Shown here in pieces: positions 1 through 8,873 of a stretch of 64,000 nucleotides of DNA. Source of the stretch: HGM13010 sp934527315 (lineage in GTDB: Bacteria > Bacillota > Clostridia > Oscillospirales > Oscillospiraceae); assembly GCA_934527315.1 (NCBI GenBank), contig CAKTAK010000005.1:3810-67809 (forward strand), read 5' to 3'. The position numbers and the translations under genes are program-made. The notes beneath the pieces were generated by a model, which had not been told where the DNA came from, ran no database searches, and saw only the letters and a program-made list of their open reading frames with translations. Position 1 is the first letter of the stretch. Each line of letters opens with the position of its first letter.

Positions 1-138
1 ATAACTGGCCGACAACACCATAATAACGCCGATGGACAGCAGCAGAATCGTCAGCGCCGCAAAGGGCACATCCATCTGTCCCCGTCCGATAGACGCTTTG
101 GTGGAGTAATCCTCCAGTCGATTTTCCGAATATTTCAT
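1..138 (-). CDS. ftsW: FtsW/RodA-type SEDS peptidoglycan polymerase, N-terminal fragment
   Basis: Only the first 46 codons lie in the window; the gene continues past the left edge. The fragment has a charged cytoplasmic N-terminus and then the start of a first membrane helix ending in GVIMVLSASY, typical of SEDS glycosyltransferases (FtsW, RodA, SpoVE). FtsW polymerises lipid II at the septum with a class B PBP. A ribosome site (GGGAGGCGGAGCCT) precedes the ATG. It lies 46 bp after mraY in the division cluster, where murD and ftsW/spoVE usually follow, so FtsW or SpoVE is the natural reading. The fragment is too short to tell these apart. Confidence 0.75.
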   Translation of the reverse strand, partial: MKYSENRLEDYSTKASIGRGQMDVPFAALTILLLSIGVIMVLSASY

Positions 139-184
139 AGGCTCCGCCTCCCTTCCCGCGAATTACAATAAAAGTTCCGGTTCC

Positions 185-1192
185 TTAAAACCGATGCTGA
201 ATGCCGATAAAGGAAATGATTGCAAACAGCGTAGATACGCCGCCGAAAAGCACAAACAGCTGCTTTTCCGTCCATTTGTGACCCAGCCAGCCGCCCATTT
301 CCAGATGATGATGGAACGGGGCCATTTTGAACACCCGCTTGCCGCCGGAGATCTTGAAATAGCCCACCTGAATGATATCGGACAGGGTTTCGATGATATA
401 CACAATACCCAGAGTCACCAGAATCAAGGGCATGTCATAGGCAAACGCCAAGGCAGCCACCGCGCCGCCCAAAAACAGAGAGCCGGTATCACCCATGAAC
501 ACCTTTGCCGGGTTGAAGTTGTAAATCAAAAAGCCCAGCAGACCGCCGGCCAAACCGGAGGCAAATACACCCAATGCAAGGTAGCCTGCACCCCAGTAAT
601 AGGTGATCACCACGAAGAAAATCATCACCGGGAAGGTTGTTCCCGTTGCCAGACCGTCCACACCGTCGGTAAGGTTCACAGCATTGACCGTGCCGACGAT
701 GATAAATGCCGCCAGAATGTAATACAGCACCGGGGGCACAGGAACCGTCACGTTGAAGAAGGGAATGTACAAATCCGTGGTGATATATCCCAGCTCACGC
801 ATCACCAGAATGAACACCACAGAGGCAATCAGCTGCAGCAGCAGTTTGCTTTTTGCCGTCAGACCCAGATTGGCCTTGTGTTTCAGTTTCTCATAATCGT
901 CCAGAAAGCCAATGGCACCAAACACCAGAGCCAACAGCAGACACACAATATGACCGTACTCGCCCTGGGCAAAGCATTGCCAACCGGCAGCAAAGCAAGC
1001 CACCGTAACACCTACTACAAACATCAGACCGCCCATGGTGGGTGTGCCGCTTTTGGACATGTGCCAGCTGGGTCCGATTTCCTTAATCATTTGTCCCGCT
1101 TTGACTTTCCGCAGCCAAGGAACCAAAAATGCTCCCACCAGTGAGGACACTACAAAGCCCACCACAAATGCCAAAATCAATTTCATGCTCAT
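185..1192 (-). CDS. mraY: Phospho-N-acetylmuramoyl-pentapeptide transferase
   Basis: MraY transfers phospho-MurNAc-pentapeptide from the UDP precursor to undecaprenyl phosphate in the membrane, making lipid I. The 335-residue protein is polytopic. The family acidic motifs are visible: DDYEK near residue 98, NLTDGVDG at 173-180 and GDTGS at 234-238, plus the HHHLEMGG signature at 294-301. Length is normal for the family. The start ATG overlaps the murE stop codon (ATGA type), indicating translational coupling; a second ATG two codons later is possible. The place between murE and ftsW matches the standard Firmicute cluster. Confidence 0.97.
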   Translation of the reverse strand: MSMKLILAFVVGFVVSSLVGAFLVPWLRKVKAGQMIKEIGPSWHMSKSGTPTMGGLMFVVGVTVACFAAGWQCFAQGEYGHIVCLLLALVFGAIGFLDDYEKLKHKANLGLTAKSKLLLQLIASVVFILVMRELGYITTDLYIPFFNVTVPVPPVLYYILAAFIIVGTVNAVNLTDGVDGLATGTTFPVMIFFVVITYYWGAGYLALGVFASGLAGGLLGFLIYNFNPAKVFMGDTGSLFLGGAVAALAFAYDMPLILVTLGIVYIIETLSDIIQVGYFKISGGKRVFKMAPFHHHLEMGGWLGHKWTEKQLFVLFGGVSTLFAIISFIGIQHRF

Positions 1193-2646
1193 CTATTTTC
1201 ACGCCTTCTTTTCAGTATCTCTGCCACAATTTCACGTTCGTCCATGTGGAATTTTTCTTTGCCGATAATCTGGTAATCCTCGTGGCCTTTTCCCGCCAGA
1301 ATAATCACATCGCCGGGCTGATGATGGGTAATGGCCCATTCAATGGCTTCCGGTCGATTGCAAATCACCTGCTTGGGGGTCCGGGTATGCTCCATGCCCG
1401 CCAGAATCTCCGAAATAATTGCCTCCGGGTCCTCTGTCCGGGGATTATCACTGGTTACGATGACAAAATCCGCTTTTTCCGCCGCAATTTTGCCCATTTT
1501 CGGCCGTTTCGTCCGGTCGCGGTCTCCACCGCAGCCAAACAGCACCACCAGACGGCCCTGCGTCACTTCCCGCATGGCGGTCAGTACGTTGTCCAATGCG
1601 TCCGGGGTGTGGGCATAGTCAATCAGAATGGTGTAGTCTCCATCGGTAGGCACCACCTCTACCCGGCCTTTCACGCCGGTAGCCGTTGCCATTGCCTTTG
1701 CGCTGTCTTCCAGAGAAATGCCCAGCTGCAGCATATTTCCCAGAACGCCCAGTGCATTGTACACCGAGAAAGTGCCGGGGATGGCCAGCTGTACGGGAAC
1801 GGATTCCCCTTTGTAAACCGCCCGGAATGTGACGCCGGAGGCTTTGTGGACAATCTCCTCCGCCCGCAAATCGGCTTTGGGATTGGTCACGCCGTAGGTC
1901 AGCGTCTCCCCATTTGCATGGTCCACCATGAACTGACCCCACGGGTCATCCAGATTGATAACTGCCTTGGTGCACACGGCAAACAGCTTTGCCTTGGCAG
2001 CGGCATAGTTTTCCATGGTTTTGTGATAGTCCAGATGATCCTGGGTCAGGTTGGTAAAGCTGCCCACCGCAAAGTGAACGCCCTCCACGCGGCCCAAATC
2101 CAACGCATGAGAGGAAACCTCCATCACCACATGGGTGCAGCCCGCCGCCAGCATCTGTGCAAACAACCGCTGCAGCTCGATGGATTCCGGCGTGGTCCGC
2201 TCGCTGTGGAGCGTTTCCTGCCCAATCATATTGCCGTTGGTGCCGATTAATCCCACCTTGGCATGCAGAATTTCTTCCAACAGATGTTTCACCAGATAAG
2301 TGGTTGTGGTTTTTCCGTTGGTTCCGGTAACCCCGATGACCGTCATTTTGGAAGACGGGTCGCCGTAGAATCGGCAAGCCGTCCGTGCCAAGGCTTTCCG
2401 GCTGTCCGGAACCAGTACATAGGGCACTTCCACCGCGGGTGCCTCTTCGCAAATCACCACTGCGGCGCCGCGCTCCACAGCCTGGGGGATATATTTATGT
2501 CCATCGGTTTCAAATCCCCGGACTGCCACAAAGGCAAATCCCGGCTCCACGGCTCGAGAATCATTCTCCAGTCCGATAATCTCCATGGACGCGTCTGCAT
2601 GGAACCGGACGCCGTCCAAGTCCTGCAGGATTTCCGAAAGTTTCAT
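1189..2646 (-). CDS. murE: UDP-MurNAc-tripeptide synthetase, probably meso-DAP adding
   Basis: Cytoplasmic Mur ligase that adds the third amino acid to UDP-MurNAc-L-Ala-D-Glu. The P-loop GVTGTNGKTTTTYL and the motif TSDNPRTEDPE are present. The DNPR form of the latter is the pocket found in meso-diaminopimelate enzymes such as those of Bacillus subtilis and E. coli, so a DAP peptidoglycan is inferred. The ATG at 2646 is chosen because a GGAG element precedes it and the protein then begins MKLSEILQ as in relatives; an ATG nine codons upstream at 2673 has no good ribosome site. It gives 485 residues, a usual length. The stop overlaps the mraY start. Confidence 0.95.
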   Translation of the reverse strand: MKLSEILQDLDGVRFHADASMEIIGLENDSRAVEPGFAFVAVRGFETDGHKYIPQAVERGAAVVICEEAPAVEVPYVLVPDSRKALARTACRFYGDPSSKMTVIGVTGTNGKTTTTYLVKHLLEEILHAKVGLIGTNGNMIGQETLHSERTTPESIELQRLFAQMLAAGCTHVVMEVSSHALDLGRVEGVHFAVGSFTNLTQDHLDYHKTMENYAAAKAKLFAVCTKAVINLDDPWGQFMVDHANGETLTYGVTNPKADLRAEEIVHKASGVTFRAVYKGESVPVQLAIPGTFSVYNALGVLGNMLQLGISLEDSAKAMATATGVKGRVEVVPTDGDYTILIDYAHTPDALDNVLTAMREVTQGRLVVLFGCGGDRDRTKRPKMGKIAAEKADFVIVTSDNPRTEDPEAIISEILAGMEHTRTPKQVICNRPEAIEWAITHHQPGDVIILAGKGHEDYQIIGKEKFHMDEREIVAEILKRRRENR

Positions 2647-2683
2647 AGTTGAATCGCTCCAATCAAATTCCAAATCTCTTGTA

Positions 2684-5014
2684 TCAATACCGACCCATCA
2701 TAGACGTATCGCCGCTGACCAATGTGACGTCCACCACGGTGCCGTGGTCTACCACTTCCCCGGCAGGAATGCTCTGGGTGGAAACCATCTGGGTCTTGGG
2801 GTTCACAATGGAGCTGTCCGTCCGCACAAACAAGCCGTAATAGGACAGCATCAAAGACGCGTCTGCGTAGGAATATCCCACCACGCTGGGTACGCTTTCC
2901 TGCTCGGCAGAGGGCTCCGCGTCGGCATACAGAATAATCTGCGAGCCGTCTGCAATCACGGAAAATGCTTTCGGCAGCTGGTCGGTTACGGTCTCGCCGT
3001 CACCGATGACGCGATAGGTCAGGCCCGCCGCGGACAATGCCTGCTCCGCCTCCGCCAAGGACATGCCCCGCACAGAGGGCACAGACTTATCCATAACCTT
3101 TGCCTCGCTCTGGGTATAGCTGGGCTCCACACCGATATAGGGCAGAATATCCGCCATCATGTGACCCACCACCGGAGCCGCCATGTTGCCGCCGCTGATA
3201 TAAACGCCGCTTTCGCTGCTGGGGGTATCCAGCAGGATCAGAATGGCGATTTTTGGGTCATCAGCCGGGGCAAAGCCCAAGAAGGAAACAATGTATTCTT
3301 TCCGTGCGCCGGTTGCGTCCTGGGCAACTTTTTCGGAAGTACCGGTTTTGCCGCCAATCTGATAGCCTGCCACGTAAGCATTCTTACCGGTGCCGTCCAC
3401 GTTATCGCCCACAACGCGCTCCAGAATAGAACGCACTTCTTTGCTGGTGTTCTCGCTGATGACCTGACGGACAACCGTCGGCTGATTGGCCTGCAGCACC
3501 TCGCCGTTGGAATCCCGAATTTCCTTCACCAGATAGGGTTTCATCAGATTGCCGCCGTTGATGGCTGCGCTGACCGCCGTAATCAGCTGAATCGGCGTAA
3601 TGGTAAAGGTCTGACCGAAGGAGGCTGCCGCCAACTGGGAGAGGTTGTTTTTCTGATAGAACACATTCTGGCTCCACCAGATACTGCCGCTCTCGCCGGC
3701 CATATCAATACCGGTTTTTCCGCTTTGCAGGGTATCCGGATTGTCGGACAGATTCAGCAAACCGAACGCTTCGGCATATTTATAGAAGTTCTGTGCCCCC
3801 ACGCGGACGCCCAGATTCACAAATGCCACGTTGCAGGAATGCTGCACCGCCTGCGTCAACGTCTGCATGCCGTGGCCGCCGGTTTTCCAGCATTTACGGG
3901 GTTCATCGTCACCGGTCACCTGCACACTGCCGCTGCAGAAAAAGCTGTCATTCATGTTGGTTACGCCCTCTTCCAAAGCCATGGAAAGGGTCAGAATTTT
4001 AAAGACGGAGCCGGGCTCATAGGTATCGGAAATGGCCTTATTCCGCCACTGCCGCTGCTGCGCAGCCGTCCGCAGCGCGCTTTTTTCCTCATCACTGGTG
4101 GCTGCATCAATCAGCGCCTGGTCCGCCTCGCTGACCGCCTGATAATCGTTCAAGTCAAAGTTATCCAAGGACACCATGCCCAGAATCTCACCGGTGCTTG
4201 GGTCCATGGCAATGGCCGCCGCGCCTTTCTGCACGTCGTAATCTTCCACAGCCTGTTTCAGATGCTTTTCCAGATAGTACTGAATCGTGGCGTCGATGGT
4301 CAGTTCAATATCCTCGCCGTTTTTGGCGTCATAGTAATCCTCAAAGTTGCTGTACAGCAGCTGTGTTCCCGCGCTTGTGGTGGCGCGAATCACGCGGCCG
4401 TCCGCACCGGAGAGCACATCGTCATAGTACGCCTCAACACCGCTCAAGCCGTAGTTATCGGTACCCACAAAGCCAATCACATGGCTGGCCAAAGAGCCGT
4501 AGGGATAGTACCGCTTGGTATCGGTCTCGATTTTCACGCCAATCAGATTATTTTCCTTTTTGAATTTCCGAACCTGCTCGGTCTGTTCGTCCTCCACTTT
4601 TCGGGCAACGGTTTTATACCATGAATCGGTATCCTGGGTCATTTCCAGAATTTTGCTGTAATCCACGCCCAAAATTTCCGAAAGTCCCTTGGCAATCATC
4701 ACCGGATCCTCGTCATTTTTGACAATTTCCGCCGGGCTGATGAAAATCGTGCTGACATCAGCGCTTGCCGCCAGAATTTTCCCGTTGCGGTCATAAATAC
4801 TGCCCCGGGAGGCGCTGAGCGTCGTTTCCCGCACCTGCTGGCTGATGGCCAAAGATTCGTACTTATCATGGTCCAAAACCTGCAATTTGAACAGGCGTAT
4901 ACCCAAACCTACAAATACGGCAATGCCGCACACAATCATCAAGATCAGTGTGCGGCGAAGCATCATTTGATTGGGGCCTCGGACGTCATGTTTCCGTCCA
5001 TTCCGATTCGACAT
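2684..5014 (-). CDS. Class B penicillin-binding protein with PASTA domains (SpoVD/FtsI type)
   Basis: Membrane-anchored transpeptidase that cross-links peptidoglycan at the septum or spore cortex together with a SEDS partner. Layout of the 776 residues: a short cytoplasmic tail, one membrane helix near 20-40, a PBP dimer domain, then the transpeptidase domain with SVFK (336-339, catalytic serine), SCN (393-395) and KTGT (546-549). Two PASTA repeats close the protein from about residue 635 (VPSVRGMSL and VPSVVGYSY starts). The layout and position match SpoVD or Pbp2B of Bacillus. The sequence does not say whether it serves vegetative division, sporulation or both. Confidence 0.93.
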   Translation of the reverse strand: MSNRNGRKHDVRGPNQMMLRRTLILMIVCGIAVFVGLGIRLFKLQVLDHDKYESLAISQQVRETTLSASRGSIYDRNGKILAASADVSTIFISPAEIVKNDEDPVMIAKGLSEILGVDYSKILEMTQDTDSWYKTVARKVEDEQTEQVRKFKKENNLIGVKIETDTKRYYPYGSLASHVIGFVGTDNYGLSGVEAYYDDVLSGADGRVIRATTSAGTQLLYSNFEDYYDAKNGEDIELTIDATIQYYLEKHLKQAVEDYDVQKGAAAIAMDPSTGEILGMVSLDNFDLNDYQAVSEADQALIDAATSDEEKSALRTAAQQRQWRNKAISDTYEPGSVFKILTLSMALEEGVTNMNDSFFCSGSVQVTGDDEPRKCWKTGGHGMQTLTQAVQHSCNVAFVNLGVRVGAQNFYKYAEAFGLLNLSDNPDTLQSGKTGIDMAGESGSIWWSQNVFYQKNNLSQLAAASFGQTFTITPIQLITAVSAAINGGNLMKPYLVKEIRDSNGEVLQANQPTVVRQVISENTSKEVRSILERVVGDNVDGTGKNAYVAGYQIGGKTGTSEKVAQDATGARKEYIVSFLGFAPADDPKIAILILLDTPSSESGVYISGGNMAAPVVGHMMADILPYIGVEPSYTQSEAKVMDKSVPSVRGMSLAEAEQALSAAGLTYRVIGDGETVTDQLPKAFSVIADGSQIILYADAEPSAEQESVPSVVGYSYADASLMLSYYGLFVRTDSSIVNPKTQMVSTQSIPAGEVVDHGTVVDVTLVSGDTSMMGRY

Positions 5015-5106
5015 AGTCTACTCCCTAAAAATCCCTGATAATTCATGCATTCGCTCCGGTTCTGCACACGGGCCGGTCCTTCCGTCCGTAAAAATATACC
5101 GGCGAA

Positions 5107-5631
5107 TCAGTCCAGATATGACTTCACTGCGGAAATGATTTTCTCAAAGCCGCTTGCGCCGGTTTCCGGTGTCAGAACTTCAGCCTTATCCACGGTACCG
5201 GAGTTGATATAATACACCTGATCGCTTGTCGGCTGCTGCATTCCCAGCTGCGTCATGGCATAATCCTCGATTTCTGCCAGATTGAACGCATATTCGTAGT
5301 TTATCAAAAGTTTCTGATGGGTAGTTTCCAATTCGGTCAGCTGATTTTGCAGCCGGACAACCTGAATGGAAGTCTGGCTCAGCTGGGCCCGGGCAAACAG
5401 TGAAAACACCAGCAGTACCGCAGCAACCAGCAAGCCAATTACAGCCGCCGGTGAAACCGCCTGCTCGTTTCCCACATGGACGTCCTGCACCACCTCGTCC
5501 CGCACCTTGCGGGCGGTGGGAATTTCAACCTGACGTCCAACGTGTCGTTCCGGATACGCGGCGGTATTGCTGTAATCATACGCTACGCTGCCGGACACAT
5601 ATTGTGTTTTGTAAGAGCTGTATTCTGCCAT
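5107..5631 (-). CDS. FtsL-like septum formation protein
   Basis: A 174-residue bitopic membrane protein between rsmH and the class B PBP, exactly where ftsL sits in Firmicutes. It has a long cytoplasmic N-terminal tail of about 60 residues, a single membrane helix near 61-82, then an external coiled-coil-like segment rich in Leu, Gln and Glu (roughly 85-130) and an extension. FtsL is a small scaffold that pairs with DivIC/FtsB and activates FtsW-PBP. Sequence conservation is low in this family, so the call rests on topology and place. The 92 bp between it and the PBP hold no visible gene. Confidence 0.75.
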   Translation of the reverse strand: MAEYSSYKTQYVSGSVAYDYSNTAAYPERHVGRQVEIPTARKVRDEVVQDVHVGNEQAVSPAAVIGLLVAAVLLVFSLFARAQLSQTSIQVVRLQNQLTELETTHQKLLINYEYAFNLAEIEDYAMTQLGMQQPTSDQVYYINSGTVDKAEVLTPETGASGFEKIISAVKSYLD

Positions 5632-5643
5632 ACGCTTTGCCTC

Positions 5644-6576
5644 TTAAAGTCTCTCCGCGATACGTAATTTTGCACTCCGTGCTCTGGGGTTTTCTTCCAA
5701 TTCCGTCTCGCTAGCAGTGACCGGTTTCCGGGTCACATTTTTTAGGGTCTGCACAAATCCGCAGGTGCAAATCGGTGCCTCTCGCGGGCAGGTGCAGCCG
5801 TTTTCCCGGGCTGCAAAACCGTTTTTCACCAAGCGGTCCTCCAGAGAATGGAAACTGATGACGCAGAGCCGTCCGCCGGGGTTCAGACAATCCGGAGCCG
5901 TGCGGATCATATCCTCCACAGCGCCCAGCTCGTCATTCACCGCGATCCGAATGGCCTGAAAGCTTCGCTTTGCCGGGTGCTGCTTTTCCCGCAGCGCCGC
6001 GGCGGGCATTGCCCGACGAATCACTTCCACCAATTCTCCGGTGGTTTCAATGGGTTTGTCTTCTCGGGTCCGAACAATCTGACCGGCAATCCGTCCGGCA
6101 CAGCGTTCTTCACCGTAATCTCTCAAAATTCGTTTCAATTCCGATTCCGACCAACCGTTCACCACATCGTAAGCGGTCAGCGGTGCGGACTTGTCCATAC
6201 GCATGTCCAAGGGTGCGTCATTCTGATAAGAAAAGCCCCGGGACGCGTCATCTAACTGGGGAGAAGAAACACCCAAGTCGAAAAGCATTCCGTCCACGCC
6301 CGGAATCTCCAGCTGCTGCAGGATTCGGGCCACGTTCCGGAAATTATCTTTCACCAATGTCAATCGGTCCCCGAAGGGTGCCAAGCGCGCCCCCGCCTCG
6401 TCAATTGCCTGCTGGTCCTGGTCAATGGCAATCAGCCGTCCGGTGGTCAGCCGTTTCAGAATTTCTTCCGAATGACCGCCCCGTCCCAACGTGCCGTCTA
6501 CATAAATACCGTCCGGTCGGATATTCAATCCGTCAATGCACTCCTGAAGGAGCACCGGTTTATGGGAAAACTCCAT
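5644..6576 (-). CDS. rsmH: 16S rRNA (cytosine-1402 N4)-methyltransferase RsmH (MraW)
   Basis: Cytoplasmic SAM-dependent methyltransferase that modifies C1402 in the ribosomal P site. The 310-residue length is typical. The SAM-binding motif YVDGTLGRGGHSEEIL is near residue 25, and the conserved MLFDLGVSSPQLD and GGRLCVISFHSLEDR segments follow. Its start codon shares its first base with the end of mraZ (both at 6576), so the two are coupled. Downstream 12 bp lies the ftsL-like gene. Confidence 0.97.
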   Translation of the reverse strand: MEFSHKPVLLQECIDGLNIRPDGIYVDGTLGRGGHSEEILKRLTTGRLIAIDQDQQAIDEAGARLAPFGDRLTLVKDNFRNVARILQQLEIPGVDGMLFDLGVSSPQLDDASRGFSYQNDAPLDMRMDKSAPLTAYDVVNGWSESELKRILRDYGEERCAGRIAGQIVRTREDKPIETTGELVEVIRRAMPAAALREKQHPAKRSFQAIRIAVNDELGAVEDMIRTAPDCLNPGGRLCVISFHSLEDRLVKNGFAARENGCTCPREAPICTCGFVQTLKNVTRKPVTASETELEENPRARSAKLRIAERL

Positions 6577-6992
6577 CAGAAATCAAACTCCTCCATCACC
6601 GACAGAATGTTCTCCGGCGTGGTTTCCACGGCGAAGATTTCATTCCATGCGTCTGTATCCCAGAACTCCGCATGGTTATTATTGCCCACCACAGTGACCG
6701 ATTTGGTCAAGCCGGCAAAATCCCGCAGATTCTGGGGAATCAATACACGGCCCTGGGCGTCCAACTCGCAGCGGGTGGCATGGGCAAACAAGGGGCGCAT
6801 TTTCCGCTGCTTGACAAAGGGCATGGCATTGACCTTATCGCAAAGCTCCTGCCAATGCTCTCCGCTGTAAGCGCTCAAGCATTTATCCGGAGAAATGGTG
6901 ACGTAAAACACATCGCCCAATTCCTCACGCATCCGCGCGGGGATAAACAGACGGCCTTTGGCATCTAATGAATGCTGATATTCACCTGTCAT
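6576..6992 (-). CDS. mraZ: Division/cell wall cluster transcriptional regulator MraZ
   Basis: Ring-forming DNA-binding protein of the SpoVT/AbrB type that controls its own division operon. The start at 6992 is preferred: the protein then begins MTGEYQHSLDAKGR as in the family, and GGGAGGTGG lies seven bases upstream. A longer reading to 7073 would run into the operator. The 138 residues hold two AbrB-like repeats, each with an aromatic-DAKGR/DAQGR-type core (residues 9-13 and again in the second half, LDAQGRVLIP). It is the first gene of the cluster and sits directly downstream of three decamer repeats that fit its binding site. Confidence 0.96.
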   Translation of the reverse strand: MTGEYQHSLDAKGRLFIPARMREELGDVFYVTISPDKCLSAYSGEHWQELCDKVNAMPFVKQRKMRPLFAHATRCELDAQGRVLIPQNLRDFAGLTKSVTVVGNNNHAEFWDTDAWNEIFAVETTPENILSVMEEFDF

Positions 6993-7048
6993 AGCCGTCC
7001 ACCTCCCTGCTGCCGTGGTCTGTTCATGTTCCGATATGGGGAAATCGT

Positions 7049-7076
7049 GACACTTTACACCACTTTGCCCCACTCT
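7049..7076 (-). promoter_or_regulatory. MraZ operator: three decamer direct repeats
   Basis: Read on the minus strand, the core A(A/G)AGTG occurs three times at exact 10-bp spacing (AGAGTGGGGC, AAAGTGGTGT, AAAGTGTCAC). MraZ boxes in other bacteria are likewise short GTG-rich repeats with fixed helical phasing just after the mraZ promoter. The repeats begin nine bases after the -10 box, so they cover the transcription start region; bound MraZ would block initiation. The match to spacing and position is seen; binding is inferred. Confidence 0.8.
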
Positions 7077-7084
7077 GTGTTCTA

Positions 7085-7113
7085 ATTATATAAGCGGGCC
7101 CTAAAAAATGCAA
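7085..7113 (-). promoter_or_regulatory. SigmaA-type promoter of the mraZ division cluster
   Basis: On the minus strand TTGCAT and a perfect TATAAT are separated by 17 bp. It is the only good promoter seen ahead of mraZ and lies about 90 bp upstream of its start codon, directly before the MraZ repeats. It probably drives the whole cluster to ftsW. Confidence 0.8.
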
Positions 7114-7168
7114 GTGCTTTTTCCGTGGAAATCCTTTCCTTTTTCAATTTGTCTGCAATTCAAGGCCC

Positions 7169-7202
7169 AAAAAGCGCCTGCCGAACAATCAGCAAGCGCT
7201 TT
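7169..7202 (-). terminator. Rho-independent terminator after the coiled-coil gene
   Basis: On the minus strand a stem of about ten pairs (AAGCGCTTGC with GCAGGCGCTT, allowing one mismatch) is followed by TTTTT. It lies 60-95 bp after the stop of the gene at 7265 and upstream of the mraZ promoter, separating the two operons. Confidence 0.7.
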
Positions 7203-7264
7203 CCGCAAAATATTCTCTTTTCCCCAATTCCCGTCAGAAATAGTTTCAAACGGGAACCGTTCCA

Positions 7265-7840
7265 TTATTCGTCGTCAAACTCGTCTGCGGACAGCACGTC
7301 ATAATTCTGGGGCGTCCGAGGAACTGCGGGTACCTCTTCATCGTCCGTTCTTGCAGCGGGCTGTGCCGGTGCGGCGGTAGCGGCACTGGCGGCGGAGCGG
7401 AAGCTGGTGCGGGATTTCCGAACCTCTTCCAAAGCAGCCATAATCGCCTCTTCCGTGCGGCGCATGGTATCGTCCACATACTCATTGGCAACCTTCCGCA
7501 GCTCGGCGCATTTCTGCTCGGTGTTGGAAGTGATTTCTGCGCTGCGCAGCTTGGCAATCTTAACGATTTCCTCTTCCTCTACCAGCGCACGAGCCTTATC
7601 CTCTGCGGTTTTCCGAATCTGCTCCGCCTCCCGCTTGGCATTGGAGATAAACTCGTCCTTTGCGCTCAGCAGACGTTTTGCCTCGGAAATCTCCACAGGC
7701 AGACTATCCCGGAGTTCCTCCAGCATGCCCAGAATGGCATCGCGCTCCACAATGACCTTATCCGCAGCCAACGGCATCCGCCGTGCCTCGGAGATCATAG
7801 AATACAGCATCTCAATGGTTTCCATCGCTTCGTTTTCCAT
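7265..7840 (-). CDS. Coiled-coil protein of unknown function (annotated in relatives as ATPase subunit H-like or DivIVA-like)
   Basis: A soluble protein of 191 residues, highly charged and almost entirely helical. A coiled coil rich in Glu, Lys, Arg and Ala runs from about residue 25 to 145, followed by an Ala/Pro-rich linker and an acidic tail ending LSADEFDDE. No enzyme motif is visible. Its start codon overlaps the coaD stop (7840). Similar proteins follow coaD in many clostridia and are often labelled V-type ATPase subunit H by low-complexity similarity; that label is not supported here because no other ATPase subunit is nearby. A scaffold or DivIVA-like role is possible but unproven. Confidence 0.6.
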   Translation of the reverse strand: MENEAMETIEMLYSMISEARRMPLAADKVIVERDAILGMLEELRDSLPVEISEAKRLLSAKDEFISNAKREAEQIRKTAEDKARALVEEEEIVKIAKLRSAEITSNTEQKCAELRKVANEYVDDTMRRTEEAIMAALEEVRKSRTSFRSAASAATAAPAQPAARTDDEEVPAVPRTPQNYDVLSADEFDDE

Positions 7841-8331
7841 TAATATTTCCCCTTTCCTGCAATTTTCCGAACATCGTCCAGAATTTCAATCGGGACAAAT
7901 TCTTCCAGGTTTCCGCCATGGCGAGCCACATCCTTCACAGCAGAAGAGCTGAGGAACGTATATTTCTCGCTTGCCGTCAGGAACATGGTTTCCAGTTCCG
8001 GATTGATTTTTTTATTAATCAGCGCCATCGTGAACTCGTTTTCAAAATCGGTTACAGCCCGCAACCCCTTCACGATGACCGGGTGCTCATACTGCTTACT
8101 GTACTCCGCCAGAAGTCCGTCGGAATAATCCACTTCCACATTCGGGAACCGGGAAGTGACCCGCCGCGCCATTTCCACCCGCTGTTCCGGGCTGAACATC
8201 GCCGTATCCTTATCGCCGTTAATCATGATGCACACAATCACGCGGTCGAAGATTTTTGCCGTTCTCCGAATAATATTCAGGTGCCCCAAAGTAATCGGGT
8301 CAAAACTTCCGGGGTAAATCGCAGTTTTCAT
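7840..8331 (-). CDS. coaD: Phosphopantetheine adenylyltransferase
   Basis: Catalyses the fourth step of coenzyme A synthesis, adding AMP from ATP to 4'-phosphopantetheine. The nucleotidyltransferase signature PGSFDPITLGHLN opens the protein (TxGH ATP-binding motif), and the family's C-terminal segment SSSAVKDVARHGG is present. The ATG at 8331 with AAGGA upstream gives 163 residues, the usual size; an in-frame start eight codons upstream lacks support. It overlaps the rsmD stop by four bases, the same rsmD-coaD pairing seen in Bacillus. Confidence 0.97.
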   Translation of the reverse strand: MKTAIYPGSFDPITLGHLNIIRRTAKIFDRVIVCIMINGDKDTAMFSPEQRVEMARRVTSRFPNVEVDYSDGLLAEYSKQYEHPVIVKGLRAVTDFENEFTMALINKKINPELETMFLTASEKYTFLSSSAVKDVARHGGNLEEFVPIEILDDVRKIAGKGKY

Positions 8332-8873
8332 TCGTTCTCTGTCCTTTTTCCACAAACCGTAATTTTAATTTTGCCGTAAGTACGCTCTTTTTCGATGAAA
8401 TATGGCGCAGTCAGCGCAGGAATGACCTTATCCTGCCAGGATTCACAGATGATTATACCACCATCATTCAGAATGTCAAACTGAACGATTTTTTCCAATG
8501 CCCGCTCCAGCAGACCGGTTTCATAAGGCGGGTCCAGGAAAATCAGGTCGTATTTTCCGTCCCGACCGATGAATCCGATGGATTCGGTCTGCACCACGTC
8601 TGCGGTCATCTGACATTTCTGGAGGTTTTCCCGCACCAGTGCAACTGCCGTCCGGCTCTCGTCCACAAACGTAACGCTCTCCGCGCCGCGGCTGAGGCAC
8701 TCAATGCCCAACTGTCCGGTGCCGGCAAACAAATCCAGCACTCTGCGGCCTTCAATATCAAACTGGAGCATACTGAAAACGGCCTCTTTCACGCTGTCCG
8801 TGGTGGGGCGGATATCCATGCCCACAGGCTCTTTCAATTTTCGGCCTCTGGCCGTTCCGGTAATGACTCGCAT
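8328..8873 (-). CDS. rsmD: 16S rRNA (guanine-966 N2)-methyltransferase RsmD
   Basis: SAM-dependent methyltransferase acting on G966 of 16S rRNA. The 181-residue protein begins MRVITGTARGRKL as usual, has the SAM-binding stretch VLDLFAGTGQLGIE and the catalytic DPPY in LIFLDPPYETG. The start has a strong GGAGG seven bases upstream although this lies inside the end of uvrC: the two genes overlap by 40 bp in different frames. Translation is probably coupled to uvrC. Confidence 0.95.
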   Translation of the reverse strand: MRVITGTARGRKLKEPVGMDIRPTTDSVKEAVFSMLQFDIEGRRVLDLFAGTGQLGIECLSRGAESVTFVDESRTAVALVRENLQKCQMTADVVQTESIGFIGRDGKYDLIFLDPPYETGLLERALEKIVQFDILNDGGIIICESWQDKVIPALTAPYFIEKERTYGKIKITVCGKRTENE

